A stretch of 13,269 nucleotides of DNA from Pseudonocardiales bacterium (GTDB lineage: Bacteria; Actinomycetota; Actinomycetes; Mycobacteriales; Jatrophihabitantaceae), in NCBI GenBank assembly GCA_030840415.1, contig JAVEEO010000049.1, positions 1 through 13,269 of the forward strand. Direction: 5' to 3'. The first letter of the stretch is position 1; the number at the start of each line of letters is the position of its first letter. Below the pieces are notes generated by a model. The model ran no database searches. It was not told where the DNA came from and worked only from the letters and a program-made list of their open reading frames with translations. The position numbers and the translations under genes are program-made. This document shows, in pieces, positions 1-7,315 of this stretch.

Positions 1-68
1 GACCGGATCAGGGCTGCGCAGCACCACCGGGCCGATCCACCACGAGCACGCGGTCCCTTCCTAGCGGT

Positions 69-90
69 GGCCGTCCCCTCCTGGACAGCC
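69..90 (+). terminator. Stem-loop upstream of coxS, possible terminator of a preceding gene
   Basis: GGCCGTCC (69-76) pairs with GGACAGCC (83-90) over 8 positions with one mismatch, around a 6-nt loop CCTCCT. One forward frame open from base 2 stops at TAG 62-64, five bases before the stem, so the hairpin could terminate an upstream gene that lies outside the window; that gene's existence is inference. There is no clear T-tract. The loop sequence CCTCC is complementary to the coxS ribosome binding site GGAGG (146-150), so a leader-structure role is an alternative. Confidence 0.3.
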
Positions 91-91
91 C

Positions 92-120
92 TCGATTAGT
101 GAGCGTGGTCAGGCTAGTTT
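92..120 (+). promoter_or_regulatory. Weak candidate promoter of the cox operon
   Basis: TAGTTT (115-120) fits the actinobacterial -10 pattern TAnnnT. A poor -35 match, TCGATT (92-97), lies exactly 17 nt upstream. It would give a leader of roughly 28 nt before coxS, containing the strong Shine-Dalgarno GGAGG at 146-150. The -35 matches TTGACA at only 3 of 6 positions, so this is a guess from pattern and position. The rest of 1-154 shows no other gene I can support. Confidence 0.25.
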
Positions 121-154
121 CGAACTACGCACATGGCCCTGGGGTGGAGGTCCC

Positions 155-667
155 ATGACGAAAATCAACATGACCGTCGACGGAGTCGCGTATGCCGACG
201 ACGTCGAGCCGCGCACGTTGCTCGTGCACTACCTGCGCGAGCAGCTGGGCAAGGTCGGCACCGTGGTGGGCTGCGACACCAGCAACTGCGGCGCCTGCAC
301 CGTGCTGCTGGACGGGTTGAGCGTCAAGAGCTGCTCGGTGCTCGCGGTGCAGGCCGACGGCGCCAGCGTGAGGACCGTCGAGGGCCTGAGCGCGCCGGAC
401 GGCACCCTGCACCCGGTGCAGCAGGCCTTTCATGACAAGCACGCGCTGCAGTGTGGCTTCTGCACGCCCGGCATGATGCTCGCGGCCTGCGACCTGCTGC
501 GCGACAACCCGGACCCGTCCGAGGACGAGGTGCGCGAGGGCATCGAGGGCAACCTCTGCCGGTGCACCGGGTACCAGAACATCGTGGCGGCCGTGCAGGC
601 CGCCGGGAAGGCGATGCGGGCCGGGACGGCTGAGTCCGCCGCCCCGGCAGTGGAGGCCTCGGCATGA
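155..667 (+). CDS. coxS: CO dehydrogenase-like (form II) small subunit, 2Fe-2S protein
   Basis: This 170-residue protein is the iron-sulfur subunit of a molybdenum hydroxylase. It passes electrons from the Mo centre in CoxL to FAD in CoxM. Both 2Fe-2S clusters are visible: the N-terminal plant-ferredoxin-type cluster uses C40, C45, C48 and C60 ([10 protein letters not shown] motif), and the C-terminal helical cluster uses C100, C103, C135 and C137 (CGFCTPGM and CRCTGY motifs). Length matches the family (about 160-170 aa); the last 20 residues are an Ala/Glu-rich tail. The ATG start has a strong GGAGG site (146-150) four bases upstream. The stop overlaps the coxL start in ATGA (664-667), indicating translational coupling. 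As the first gene it gives the order S-L-M, typical of form II clusters rather than form I (M-S-L). Xanthine or other aldehyde/purine hydroxylases share this subunit, so the substrate is not determined by this gene. Confidence 0.95.
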   Translation: MTKINMTVDGVAYADDVEPRTLLVHYLREQLGKVGTVVGCDTSNCGACTVLLDGLSVKSCSVLAVQADGASVRTVEGLSAPDGTLHPVQQAFHDKHALQCGFCTPGMMLAACDLLRDNPDPSEDEVREGIEGNLCRCTGYQNIVAAVQAAGKAMRAGTAESAAPAVEASA

Positions 668-3201
668 CCGCCATCGACGAACGTCGCGACACCGCCGCCG
701 ACGGTCCGGCTCCGGAGATCGGCAAGTCCCGCAAGCGCAAGGAAGACGCGCACCTGATCACCGGCCGGACCACCTGGACGGACAACATGGTGCTGCCGGG
801 CATGGTGCACCTGGCCATCCTGCGCAGCCCGATGGCGCACGCCCGGATCACCGCGATCGACGTCTCGGCGGCGTTGAGCCGGCCCGGGGTGCTGGCCGCC
901 TACACCGGCCGCGACTTCGCCGACACCCAGGGCAGCATCCCGTGCGCCTGGCCGGTCACCCCGGACATGGTCAACCCGGGCCACCCCAGCCTGGCGGTGG
1001 ACCAGGTCAACCACGTCGGCGAGGCGGTGGCCGTGGTGGTCGCCCGCGACAAGACCGCGGCCCAGGACGCCCTGGAGGCCATCGACATCGACTACGAGCA
1101 ACTGCCGGTGGTGCTCGACATGGAGCGGGCCCTGGCCCCGGACGCCGACCTGGTGCACGGCCACACCGAGTCCAACCGGTCCTTCACCTGGATCTTCGAA
1201 TCCGGCGCGGCCGGCACCGGAGCGCCGATCGAGGAGGTGCTCGGCCAGGCCGAGGTGACTCTCAGCCGCCGGTTCCTGCAGCAGCGGCTGATCCCGGCGT
1301 TCATGGAGCCCCGCTCGACCGTGGTGCAGCCCGACGGCGAGGGCTTCGTGATGTGGTCGGCCACCCAGGTGCCGCACATCCTGCGCACCATGCTGGCCCT
1401 GACCCTCAGCGTGCCCGAGCACAAGGTGCGGGTGATCGCCCCGGACGTCGGCGGCGGCTTCGGCGGCAAGCTGCAGGTCACGCCGGAGGAGGTGATCACC
1501 GCGCTGGTGGCCCGCAAGCTGGGCAAGCCGGCCAAGTACACCGAGTCCCGGTCGGAGTCGCTGATGAGCGCCCACCACGGCCGCGACCAGATCCAGGACA
1601 TCACCATCACCGCGCGCCGGGACGGCACCGTCACCGGCCTGGACGTGCACCTCTACGCCGACATGGGCGCCTACCTGCGGCTGGTCTCCCCCGGCGTGCC
1701 GGTGCTCGGCGCGTTCATGTTCAACAGCATCTACAAGTTCGACGCCTACCGCTTCGTCTGCGAGGGGGTGTTCACCACCAAGACCCCGACCGATGCCTAT
1801 CGCGGTGCCGGCCGGCCGGAGGCGACCTTCGCCATCGAGCGGATCATGGACGAGCTGGCGGTCGAGCTCGGCATGGACCGGATGGAGCTGCGCCGCAAGA
1901 ACTGGATCCGCCACGAGGAGTTCCCGTTCACCACGGTGGCGGGCCTGACCTACGACAGCGGCAACTACGAGGCGGCCACCGACCGCGCGCTGGAACTGTT
2001 CGGCTGGGACGACCTGGTCGCCGAACAGGCCGATCGCCGCGCGCGCCGGGACCCGGTGCAGCTGGGGCTGGGCATCTCGACCTTCACCGAGATGTGCGGC
2101 CTGGCGCCGTCGCGGGTGCTCGGATCGCTGTCCTATGCCGCCGGCGGCTGGGAGAACGCCACCATCCGGATGCTGGCCACCGGCAAGGTCGAGGTGGTCA
2201 CCGGGACCAGCCCGCACGGCCAGGGCCACGAGACCGCCTGGAGCCAGATCGTCGCCGACCAGCTCGGCGTTCCGTTCGAGGACGTCGAGGTGATCCACGG
2301 CGACACCCAGTCCTCACCCCGGGGCCTGGACAGCTACGGCTCCCGCTCGCTGGTGGTCGGCGGCATCGCGATCGTGAACGCGGCCCAGAAGGTGGTCGCG
2401 AAGGCCCGCCGGTTGGCCGCGCACCTGCTGGAGGCCAGCGAGGACGACCTGGACTTCGCAAACGGCTCGTTCACCGTCAAGGGCGCGCCGGGCAACAGCA
2501 AGAGCATGGCCGAACTCGCCTTCGCGGTCTTCTCCGCCCACGACCTGCCCGAGGGCATGGAACCCAGCCTGGACGCCGATGCCACCTTCGACCCGGAGAA
2601 CTTCTCCTTCCCGCACGGCACCCACCTGTGCGCCCTCGAGGTGGACACCGAGACCGGTTTCTCGACGATCCGCCGCTACGTCTGCGTCGACGACATCGGC
2701 GAGGTGATCAACCCGCTGATCGTGGAGGGCCAGGTGCACGGCGGCCTGGCGCAGGGCATCGCCCAGGCGCTGTACGAGGAAGCGGTCTATGACGACGAGG
2801 GAAACCTGACCACCGGCTCGTTCGTCGACTACCTGCTGCCCTCGGCCGCCGACCTGCCGAACTTCATCACCGACCGGACGGTCAGCCGCTCCACCACCAA
2901 CCCGCTCGGGGTGAAGGGGGTCGGCGAGGCCGGCACCATCGCCTCGACGCCGGCAGTGGTCAACGCGGTGGTCGACGCGCTGCGCCCCTGGGGCATCACC
3001 GACGTGCAGATGCCGTGCACGCCCGAGCGGGTCTGGCGGGCCATCGCCCAGGGGGCTGAGAAGTCCGAACGCGATCCGGGCGGCACGGTGTCCTGGGGCG
3101 GCGCCAGCACGTCATCCTCCGACGGCTCCGGCGCGGACGATACCTTCGCGGACGGTTCCGGTGCCGGCTCGACCGACTCGAGCGAAGGGAGCCAGCGGTG
3201 A
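664..3201 (+). CDS. coxL: CO dehydrogenase-like (form II) large subunit, molybdopterin hydroxylase
   Basis: This 845-residue protein is the catalytic, molybdenum cofactor-binding subunit of the xanthine oxidase family. Visible landmarks are the Moco-contacting GGGFGGK loop (263-269), the active-site loop AYRGAGR (378-384), and GVGEAG with the conserved catalytic Glu at 755. In true CO dehydrogenases (form I) the loop reads AYxCSFR and supplies the Cys that bridges Cu to Mo. Here Gly-Ala-Gly replaces Cys-Ser-Phe, the form II signature, so a Mo-Cu site is not expected. CO oxidation by form II enzymes is disputed, and the real substrate may be an aldehyde or N-heterocycle. After the usual family end (about residue 798, PERVWRAI) there is an extra tail of roughly 45 residues rich in Ser, Gly and Asp. 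The start overlaps the coxS stop and the stop overlaps the coxM start, so the three subunits are translationally coupled. Confidence 0.95.
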   Translation: MTAIDERRDTAADGPAPEIGKSRKRKEDAHLITGRTTWTDNMVLPGMVHLAILRSPMAHARITAIDVSAALSRPGVLAAYTGRDFADTQGSIPCAWPVTPDMVNPGHPSLAVDQVNHVGEAVAVVVARDKTAAQDALEAIDIDYEQLPVVLDMERALAPDADLVHGHTESNRSFTWIFESGAAGTGAPIEEVLGQAEVTLSRRFLQQRLIPAFMEPRSTVVQPDGEGFVMWSATQVPHILRTMLALTLSVPEHKVRVIAPDVGGGFGGKLQVTPEEVITALVARKLGKPAKYTESRSESLMSAHHGRDQIQDITITARRDGTVTGLDVHLYADMGAYLRLVSPGVPVLGAFMFNSIYKFDAYRFVCEGVFTTKTPTDAYRGAGRPEATFAIERIMDELAVELGMDRMELRRKNWIRHEEFPFTTVAGLTYDSGNYEAATDRALELFGWDDLVAEQADRRARRDPVQLGLGISTFTEMCGLAPSRVLGSLSYAAGGWENATIRMLATGKVEVVTGTSPHGQGHETAWSQIVADQLGVPFEDVEVIHGDTQSSPRGLDSYGSRSLVVGGIAIVNAAQKVVAKARRLAAHLLEASEDDLDFANGSFTVKGAPGNSKSMAELAFAVFSAHDLPEGMEPSLDADATFDPENFSFPHGTHLCALEVDTETGFSTIRRYVCVDDIGEVINPLIVEGQVHGGLAQGIAQALYEEAVYDDEGNLTTGSFVDYLLPSAADLPNFITDRTVSRSTTNPLGVKGVGEAGTIASTPAVVNAVVDALRPWGITDVQMPCTPERVWRAIAQGAEKSERDPGGTVSWGGASTSSSDGSGADDTFADGSGAGSTDSSEGSQR
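3121..3164 (+). repeat. Imperfect direct repeat in the coxL C-terminal tail
   Basis: GACGGCTCCGGCGC (3121-3134) recurs 30 bases later as GACGGTTCCGGTGC (3151-3164), with only third-position changes. Both copies encode DGSGA. The repeat lies in the low-complexity extension of CoxL and probably arose by in-frame duplication; the synonymous differences suggest it is not very recent. Confidence 0.55.
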
Positions 3202-4055
3202 TCCCCGCGGCGTTCGACTACCTCAAGCCGTCCTCGCTGTCCGAGGCGGTACAGGCCTACGCGGCAGCCGGCGAGGACGCCAAGCTGCTGGCCGGCGGCC
3301 AGTCGCTGTTGCCGATCCTGCGGCTGCGGCTGGCCTATCCGGAACTGGTGGTCGACCTCGGCGGCCTCGCCGAGCTGACCGGGGTCAGCGACGACGGTGA
3401 CGCCATCCTGATCGGGGCGATGACCACCCATGCCGACATCGCGTCGGATCCGCTGATCAAGCAGCACGCCCCGCTGATCGCCCAGGCTACCGAGACGGTG
3501 GCCGACCGGCAGGTGCGCCATCGCGGCACCTTCGGTGGCTCGCTGGCGCACGCCGACCCGGCCGGTGACCTGCCCGCGGTAGCGCTGGCGCTGGAGGCGG
3601 AGTTGCGGGTGCACGGGCCGCGGGGCGAGCGGTCGATCGCCGCCCGGGACTTCTTCCTCGATTACCTGACCACCTCGATGCAGCCCGGCGAGATCCTGAC
3701 CGCGATCCGGGTCCCGAAGCTGGGTGAGGGCTGGTCGACCCATTACGAGAAGCTGAACCGGGTGGCCCAGGCCTGGTCGATCGTGGCGGTGGCGGCGGCG
3801 GTGCACCGCTCGAACGGCACCATCACCGAGGCCCGGATCGGCCTGACCAACATGGGCTCGACCCCGCTGCGAGCCACCGCCTCGGAGCAGGCGCTGGCCG
3901 GGGCACCGGCGACCGAGGAGTCGGTGGCCAGCGCCAGCGCCTCGGCCGCCGAGGGGACCTCGCCGCCGAGTGACCTGTCCGCCAAGGCCGACTACCGCGC
4001 GCACCTGGCCACCGTGCTGACCCGACGGGCCGTGCGGCACGCGGCCGGGATCTGA
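3198..4055 (+). CDS. coxM: CO dehydrogenase-like (form II) medium subunit, FAD-binding
   Basis: This 285-residue protein is the flavoprotein subunit of the molybdenum hydroxylase. It receives electrons from CoxS and passes them to an external acceptor, possibly quinone. The two FAD-binding motifs of the CoxM/XdhB family are present: AGGQSL (32-37) near the N-terminus, and TFGGSLAHADPAGDLPA beginning at residue 111. Residues from about 175 onward form the CO-dehydrogenase flavoprotein C-terminal domain. The length is normal for the family. The start is GTG at 3198, overlapping the coxL stop as GTGA, with a good GAAGGGAG site at 3184-3191. A downstream coxG begins 12 bases after the stop, so the operon continues. 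Confidence 0.95.
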   Translation: MIPAAFDYLKPSSLSEAVQAYAAAGEDAKLLAGGQSLLPILRLRLAYPELVVDLGGLAELTGVSDDGDAILIGAMTTHADIASDPLIKQHAPLIAQATETVADRQVRHRGTFGGSLAHADPAGDLPAVALALEAELRVHGPRGERSIAARDFFLDYLTTSMQPGEILTAIRVPKLGEGWSTHYEKLNRVAQAWSIVAVAAAVHRSNGTITEARIGLTNMGSTPLRATASEQALAGAPATEESVASASASAAEGTSPPSDLSAKADYRAHLATVLTRRAVRHAAGI

Positions 4056-4067
4056 GCGGGACCCGGC

Positions 4068-5099
4068 ATGCAGCTCACCCACAGCTTCACCGTGCCGGCC
4101 CGCATCGAGCAGGCCTGGGAGGTGCTGCTGGACATCGAGCGCATCGCCCCGTGCATGCCTGGTGCGGCGCTGGAGACGGTGGACGGCGACGACTTCACCG
4201 GCTCGGTGAAGGTCCGGCTCGGCCCGATCGGCCTGACCTACAAGGGAAAGGCCAGCTTCGTCACCAAGGACGCCGCGAACCACCGAGCGGTGATCGACGC
4301 CCAGGGCAAGGACGCCCGGGGGAACGGCACCGCCAAGGCCACCATCACCGCGACGCTGACCGGTGAGGGCAGTGGCACGGCGGTGAACGTCGTCACCGAC
4401 CTCAACATCACCGGCAAGCCCGCCCAGTTCGGCCGGGGCGTGATGGTCGACGTCGGCAACAGGCTGATCCAGCAGTTCGCGGACTGCCTGGCCGGCAAGC
4501 TGGCCGAGGCGGGACCCGGAGGCGGTGGCACGGAGTCCGCTGACGGGATCGGTGCCGGCGCGAGCAGCGCTGATCTCCAGGAGCAGGTTGCCGGGGTCGG
4601 CGCGGTCGATCCCGACACGGTGCGGCGGCTTGCCAGCGCGGATCTCGTGGACGCCGAGCAGCTCGGCACCGCCGACTCCGAGGGCTCCGGGCCGGCGGCC
4701 GGCCCCGGAACTGCCGAGCCTGCGCTGGTGGAGGCCGGCTTGGCCGGGCTGGGGCAACCGTCCGTGACACCGGAGTCCGCGGTGGCCGGCCCGGGCCTTG
4801 CCAGCACTGCCAGCACTGACCGTACTGCCGGCTCGCCGGCCGTCGAACCGGCGGCTGCGTCCGAGCAGGCCCCATCGGGTCAACGGGTCGACGATGCCGG
4901 CGGGGCGGCGAGTGGTTCCTTGCTCGGGCAGGGCTTCGCACCGGCGCAGGATCGCCAGCCGTCCCGGCCAGCGGCGTCGGAGGTGGAGCCGATCGACCTG
5001 CTGGGCTCGGCGGGTCCGGCACTGGCCAAGCGGCTGGCACCGGTGGCCGCCGCGATCGTGCTGGTCGTGCTGCTGCTGGTCCGGCGCCGGCGGCACTGA
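4068..5099 (+). CDS. coxG: CoxG-like SRPBCC protein with disordered linker and C-terminal membrane anchor
   Basis: The 343-residue product has three parts. Residues 1-148 are a CoxG/SRPBCC (START-like) domain, beginning MQLTHSFTVPARIEQAW and including the typical PCMPGA segment (28-33). Residues about 150-318 are a long low-complexity linker rich in Ala, Gly, Ser, Pro and Glu, with no recognisable fold. The last 25 residues contain one hydrophobic helix (about 324-338, rich in Ala, Val and Leu) followed by RRRRH, a stop-transfer-like anchor with the basic end predicted cytoplasmic. Established knowledge: in Afipia (Oligotropha) carboxidovorans CoxG helps recruit CO dehydrogenase to the cytoplasmic membrane. 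Here the tail anchor plus flexible tether would tie the enzyme to the membrane near its electron acceptor (inference). It follows coxM by 12 bases with a weak GGGA site. The linker is much longer than in minimal CoxG proteins of about 150-200 aa. Confidence 0.88.
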   Translation: MQLTHSFTVPARIEQAWEVLLDIERIAPCMPGAALETVDGDDFTGSVKVRLGPIGLTYKGKASFVTKDAANHRAVIDAQGKDARGNGTAKATITATLTGEGSGTAVNVVTDLNITGKPAQFGRGVMVDVGNRLIQQFADCLAGKLAEAGPGGGGTESADGIGAGASSADLQEQVAGVGAVDPDTVRRLASADLVDAEQLGTADSEGSGPAAGPGTAEPALVEAGLAGLGQPSVTPESAVAGPGLASTASTDRTAGSPAVEPAAASEQAPSGQRVDDAGGAASGSLLGQGFAPAQDRQPSRPAASEVEPIDLLGSAGPALAKRLAPVAAAIVLVVLLLVRRRRH

Positions 5100-5130
5100 G
5101 CGACCCTGGTCGCCTCGGCCGTCGAACGGC
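5100..5130. terminator. Two adjacent hairpins between convergent coxG and exonuclease genes
   Basis: The 33-base gap between the two convergent stop codons is almost filled by two stem-loops. GCGACC (5100-5105) pairs with GGTCGC (5108-5113), and GCCGT (5118-5122) pairs with ACGGC (5126-5130) around CGA. They could act as a bidirectional terminator. Neither has a U-tract, which is common in high-GC actinobacteria; function is inferred from position. Confidence 0.4.
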
Positions 5131-5132
5131 TC

Positions 5133-6263
5133 TCAGTCGAACAGGGAGAGCTGAACCGCGGCGTCCGGCGGCGGGCCGGCGTGCTTGGCCAGCTTGCCGT
5201 ACCGGCGCCCGCTCCGTGCGGAACCGACCGGCGCATGGGTGCCGCGCGATGGCCGGCCGCTGGTGGCCGCCGGTTGCCGGGCCGGGTCGTGCTCGGCTGC
5301 CCAGGCCTGCTCGACGCGTCGTTCCGGTGGGTCCTGGTAGGCCAGGTGCTGCAGCGCGGCCGGTGTCGTCCAGGTCAGCTGGTGCGCGCGGAAGGCCGAC
5401 CCCACCGCGGCGGGGTCCAGTGGCAGCGCACCGCGGCCGCCGCCGATCTCCAAGCCCAGTTCGAGGTCGTGGTGCATCCGCATCACCTGGCAGTTGAGTT
5501 CCCACGCCGTCCGGGACTCGGGTTCGGCGAGCCGCTTCGTCACGGCCGCACCCACGGCGGCCCGGACGTTGCCACCACCGGCGGCGAGATCCTCGAACAC
5601 CGCCGCGGCACTGCCGAGCGCCGCCAGCAGCCGGGCAGCCGTCTTGGCCCCGACCCCGCGCACCCCGGGCAGGTTGTCGGACGGGTCACCGCGCAGCGCC
5701 GCGTAGTCGCGGTACTGCTCGGGGCGGATGCCGAGCAGCACTTGCAACAGGTCCGGGGTCAGCAGCGGGGAGGCGTCCACGCCGCCGTTGATGATCCGCA
5801 GCACGCGAGTGTGCTCGTCGATCAGGGCGAAGGCGTCCCGGTCAGAGGTCATGATCACCGTGCGGGCGCCGACCCGCGGCGCGAAGCTCGCCGCCGAGGC
5901 CAGCACGTCGTCGGCCTCCAGGCCGTCCGGAACGATCACCGCGATGCCCATGTCGCGCAACACCTCGGCAGCGCCGTCCAGCTGGGACACCAGGGTGGCC
6001 AGCTTCTCGGTGCGGCCGGCCTTGTACTGCGGCCAGTTGATCCGGCGATGGCTGGTGACCGGGTCGTCGAAGCCGACCACGATGGCAGCGGGGCAGATCC
6101 GCTCGGCAGCGGCAACCAGTTGGGTCAGCAGTCCCCGGATCGCCCACAGCGGGCGGCCGTCGGGTGCGCGCAGGCCGGTGCCGGCCTGGGAGTGGAAGCT
6201 GCGGTGGACGAGGGAGTTGCCGTCCACGGCCAGCAGCACCGGACAATCCTGCACGGCCACCAC
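5133..6263 (-). CDS. Stand-alone 5'-3' exonuclease/flap endonuclease (PolA N-terminal-like) with C-terminal clamp-binding peptide
   Basis: This 376-residue protein is a FEN/5'-nuclease family enzyme, which cleaves 5' flaps and RNA primers. All the metal-binding acidic positions are visible: D14 (VDGNS), D66-D67 (GFDDP), E116 with D118-D119 (LEADD), D141 and D143 (TSDRD), and D193 and D196 in GDPSDNLPGV. The last motif leads into the DNA-binding helix-hairpin-helix (GVGAKTAARLL). The nuclease core ends near residue 305. A basic, disordered extension follows and terminates in QLSLFD. QLSLF (371-375) is a match to the beta sliding-clamp consensus QL(S/D)LF. No polymerase domain follows, so it resembles the separate Fen-like proteins of mycobacteria and E. 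coli Xni, not full PolA. Start: GTG at 6263 with GAGG eight bases upstream is preferred; GTG at 6296 would add 11 residues but lacks a ribosome binding site. Confidence 0.9.
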   Translation of the reverse strand: MVAVQDCPVLLAVDGNSLVHRSFHSQAGTGLRAPDGRPLWAIRGLLTQLVAAAERICPAAIVVGFDDPVTSHRRINWPQYKAGRTEKLATLVSQLDGAAEVLRDMGIAVIVPDGLEADDVLASAASFAPRVGARTVIMTSDRDAFALIDEHTRVLRIINGGVDASPLLTPDLLQVLLGIRPEQYRDYAALRGDPSDNLPGVRGVGAKTAARLLAALGSAAAVFEDLAAGGGNVRAAVGAAVTKRLAEPESRTAWELNCQVMRMHHDLELGLEIGGGRGALPLDPAAVGSAFRAHQLTWTTPAALQHLAYQDPPERRVEQAWAAEHDPARQPAATSGRPSRGTHAPVGSARSGRRYGKLAKHAGPPPDAAVQLSLFD

Positions 6264-6329
6264 TGTAAACGCCTCGGGCTCGGGTTCTCCCACCACGACA
6301 GCCGGCAGGTGCTGATCGGCACCGTACTG

Positions 6330-6355
6330 TGGCAGGACTGCCAGGGGGCTGGCAG
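6330..6355. promoter_or_regulatory. Overlapping inverted repeats in the divergent intergenic region
   Basis: TGGCAG (6330-6335), CTGCCA (6338-6343) and CTGGCAG (6349-6355) make two mutually exclusive inverted repeats. One is TGGCAG-GA-CTGCCA; the other is TGCCAG-GGGG-CTGGCA (6339-6354). The cluster sits in the 175-base gap between the divergent exonuclease and coiled-coil genes, where a shared operator would be expected. TACTGT/TACGGT-like -10 candidates overlap 6321-6330 on either strand. No known regulator motif is recognised. The remainder of the gap shows only the GGAGGA ribosome binding site of the next gene. Confidence 0.3.
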
Positions 6356-6438
6356 GTCGGCACAGGCGCCGCGATGCCCGATTCCGGGCGTAGTGGCTCC
6401 CGGGATGGGGTTACTGAATGCGACTCGGAGGACTCGGC

Positions 6439-7221
6439 ATGCCAGGAGTACCGGGACCGAAGGAGCTGCTGCAGCTGGCTGAACGCGGCTACGCAGCGAT
6501 CGAGCAGGCCATCGCGCTGGTGCCCCGGGTGGTGACCCTGGTCAGTGAGGCCGAGGCGGTGGTAGCCAAGGTCCACACGGTGATGAGCCAGGTCGACGAG
6601 ACCCAGCGCGCAGCCGGCCGGATCGTCGAGCGCGCCGAGCGGGTGGTGGGTCGCAGCGAGCGGCTGGTCGAGCAGACCGGCAGCCTGGTGGAGCAGGCCG
6701 AGCCACTGATCCAGCGAACCGGCGCCGTGCTCGACGAGACCGAGCCGATGATTCAGCGCACCGGTGACGTGCTGGACAGCACTGAACCCCTCATCGGTCG
6801 CACCAGCGCCGTGCTCGACCAGACCGAGCCGCTGGTCAAGCAGGCCGGCGAGCTGGTGGGCCGCGGCCAGGAGTTGCTGGACAGCTTCGAGCCGTCGCTG
6901 CGACGCCTGCAGCCGTTGCTGGACCGGCTGGCCGAAACTACCAGCCCCGCTGAGGTCGACGCGGGTATCGAGCTCATCGACACGCTGCCCGAACTGGTGC
7001 AGGCGATGCAGGCCGACGTCCTGCCCATCATGAAGACGTTGGGCACGGTGGCACCGGACCTGCGCGACCTGCTCGACACCAGCAAGGAGTTGAACGAAAT
7101 CCTCGGGTCACTGCCCGGCCTGGGCCGGATCAAGCGGCGGGTCGAGGAACGGCAGGAACAGGAGGACCAGGAACGGCTGGCCACCGACGATCCGCCCCGG
7201 TCCCCCGACGAGATGCGCTGA
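6439..7221 (+). CDS. Uncharacterised helical/coiled-coil protein with tandem 14-residue repeats
   Basis: I do not recognise a characterised family. The 260-residue product has no signal peptide and no convincing transmembrane segment. An amphipathic stretch with Ala, Ile and Val (about 20-35) precedes a long helical region with heptad-like spacing. Residues 73-142 form five consecutive 14-residue repeats of the type xEPLIxRTGxVLDx, with Glu-Pro pairs at 88/89, 102/103, 116/117 and 130/131. Fourteen residues equals two heptads. The C-terminus (from about 225) is strongly charged (Arg, Glu, Asp). Similar repetitive helical proteins occur in other actinobacteria and are sometimes given unreliable names. 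A scaffold or membrane-surface role is possible but not shown. ATG 6439 is chosen because GGAGGA (6427-6432) lies six bases upstream; an in-frame ATG at 6418 would add seven residues and has no comparable site. Confidence 0.8.
   Translation: MPGVPGPKELLQLAERGYAAIEQAIALVPRVVTLVSEAEAVVAKVHTVMSQVDETQRAAGRIVERAERVVGRSERLVEQTGSLVEQAEPLIQRTGAVLDETEPMIQRTGDVLDSTEPLIGRTSAVLDQTEPLVKQAGELVGRGQELLDSFEPSLRRLQPLLDRLAETTSPAEVDAGIELIDTLPELVQAMQADVLPIMKTLGTVAPDLRDLLDTSKELNEILGSLPGLGRIKRRVEERQEQEDQERLATDDPPRSPDEMR
6655..6864 (+). repeat. Five tandem 42-base (14-codon) units
   Basis: Within the coiled-coil gene, five in-frame 42-base units start at 6655, 6697, 6739, 6781 and 6823. The three central units are the most alike and encode AEPLIQRTGAVLDE, TEPMIQRTGDVLDS and TEPLIGRTSAVLDQ. 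The first and last units have decayed. Differences are both synonymous and non-synonymous, so the array is old and probably under selection for the helical pattern, not a recent slippage product. Confidence 0.75.
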
Positions 7222-7268
7222 GCCTGCCGGCCCGCACCGGTGGGCACGAACTCGACGTGAGCGCCGCA

Positions 7269-7300
7269 CCGGCCGAGCCCCGGGATCGGAGCCCGGCCGG
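7269..7300. terminator. Strong imperfect inverted repeat between convergent genes
   Basis: CCGGCCG (7269-7275) is the reverse complement of CGGCCGG (7294-7300). The pairing continues inward with two mismatches for about 13 positions in total, leaving a very small loop around 7283-7286. It lies between the stop of the coiled-coil gene (7221) and the stop of the alpha-amylase gene (7316), which converge. A GC-rich bidirectional terminator without a U-tract is the simplest reading. Confidence 0.45.
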
Positions 7301-7315
7301 CGGCGGCACTACGGG

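Noticed and set aside
1..60. Short minus-strand frame VLVVDRPGGAAQP with an upstream GGAAGGGA
   Set aside because: Only 13 codons with no conservation evidence; purine-rich stretches before GTG occur by chance in high-GC DNA.
430..2298. 622-codon open frame on the minus strand across coxS and coxL
   Set aside because: It is antisense to two strongly supported genes, has no recognisable domain and has His/Arg/Gly/Val-skewed composition; it is a by-product of third-position GC bias.
942..2792. 616-codon forward frame inside coxL
   Set aside because: It is a shifted frame of coxL, rich in Arg, Gly and Pro, with no motif; coxL carries all the family residues.
4800..4826. Nine-base tandem repeat GCCAGCACT in coxG as a mobile or phase-variable element
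   Set aside because: Only two perfect copies plus one degenerate one, in frame, within a low-complexity linker; too short to infer phase variation.
2829..5096. 755-codon open frame on the minus strand across coxL, coxM and coxG
   Set aside because: Same reason: antisense to real genes, Arg/Gly/His-rich and low complexity, with no family match.
5181..6482. 433-codon forward frame opposite the exonuclease
   Set aside because: The minus strand encodes a complete nuclease with every metal-binding residue; the forward frame has no domain.
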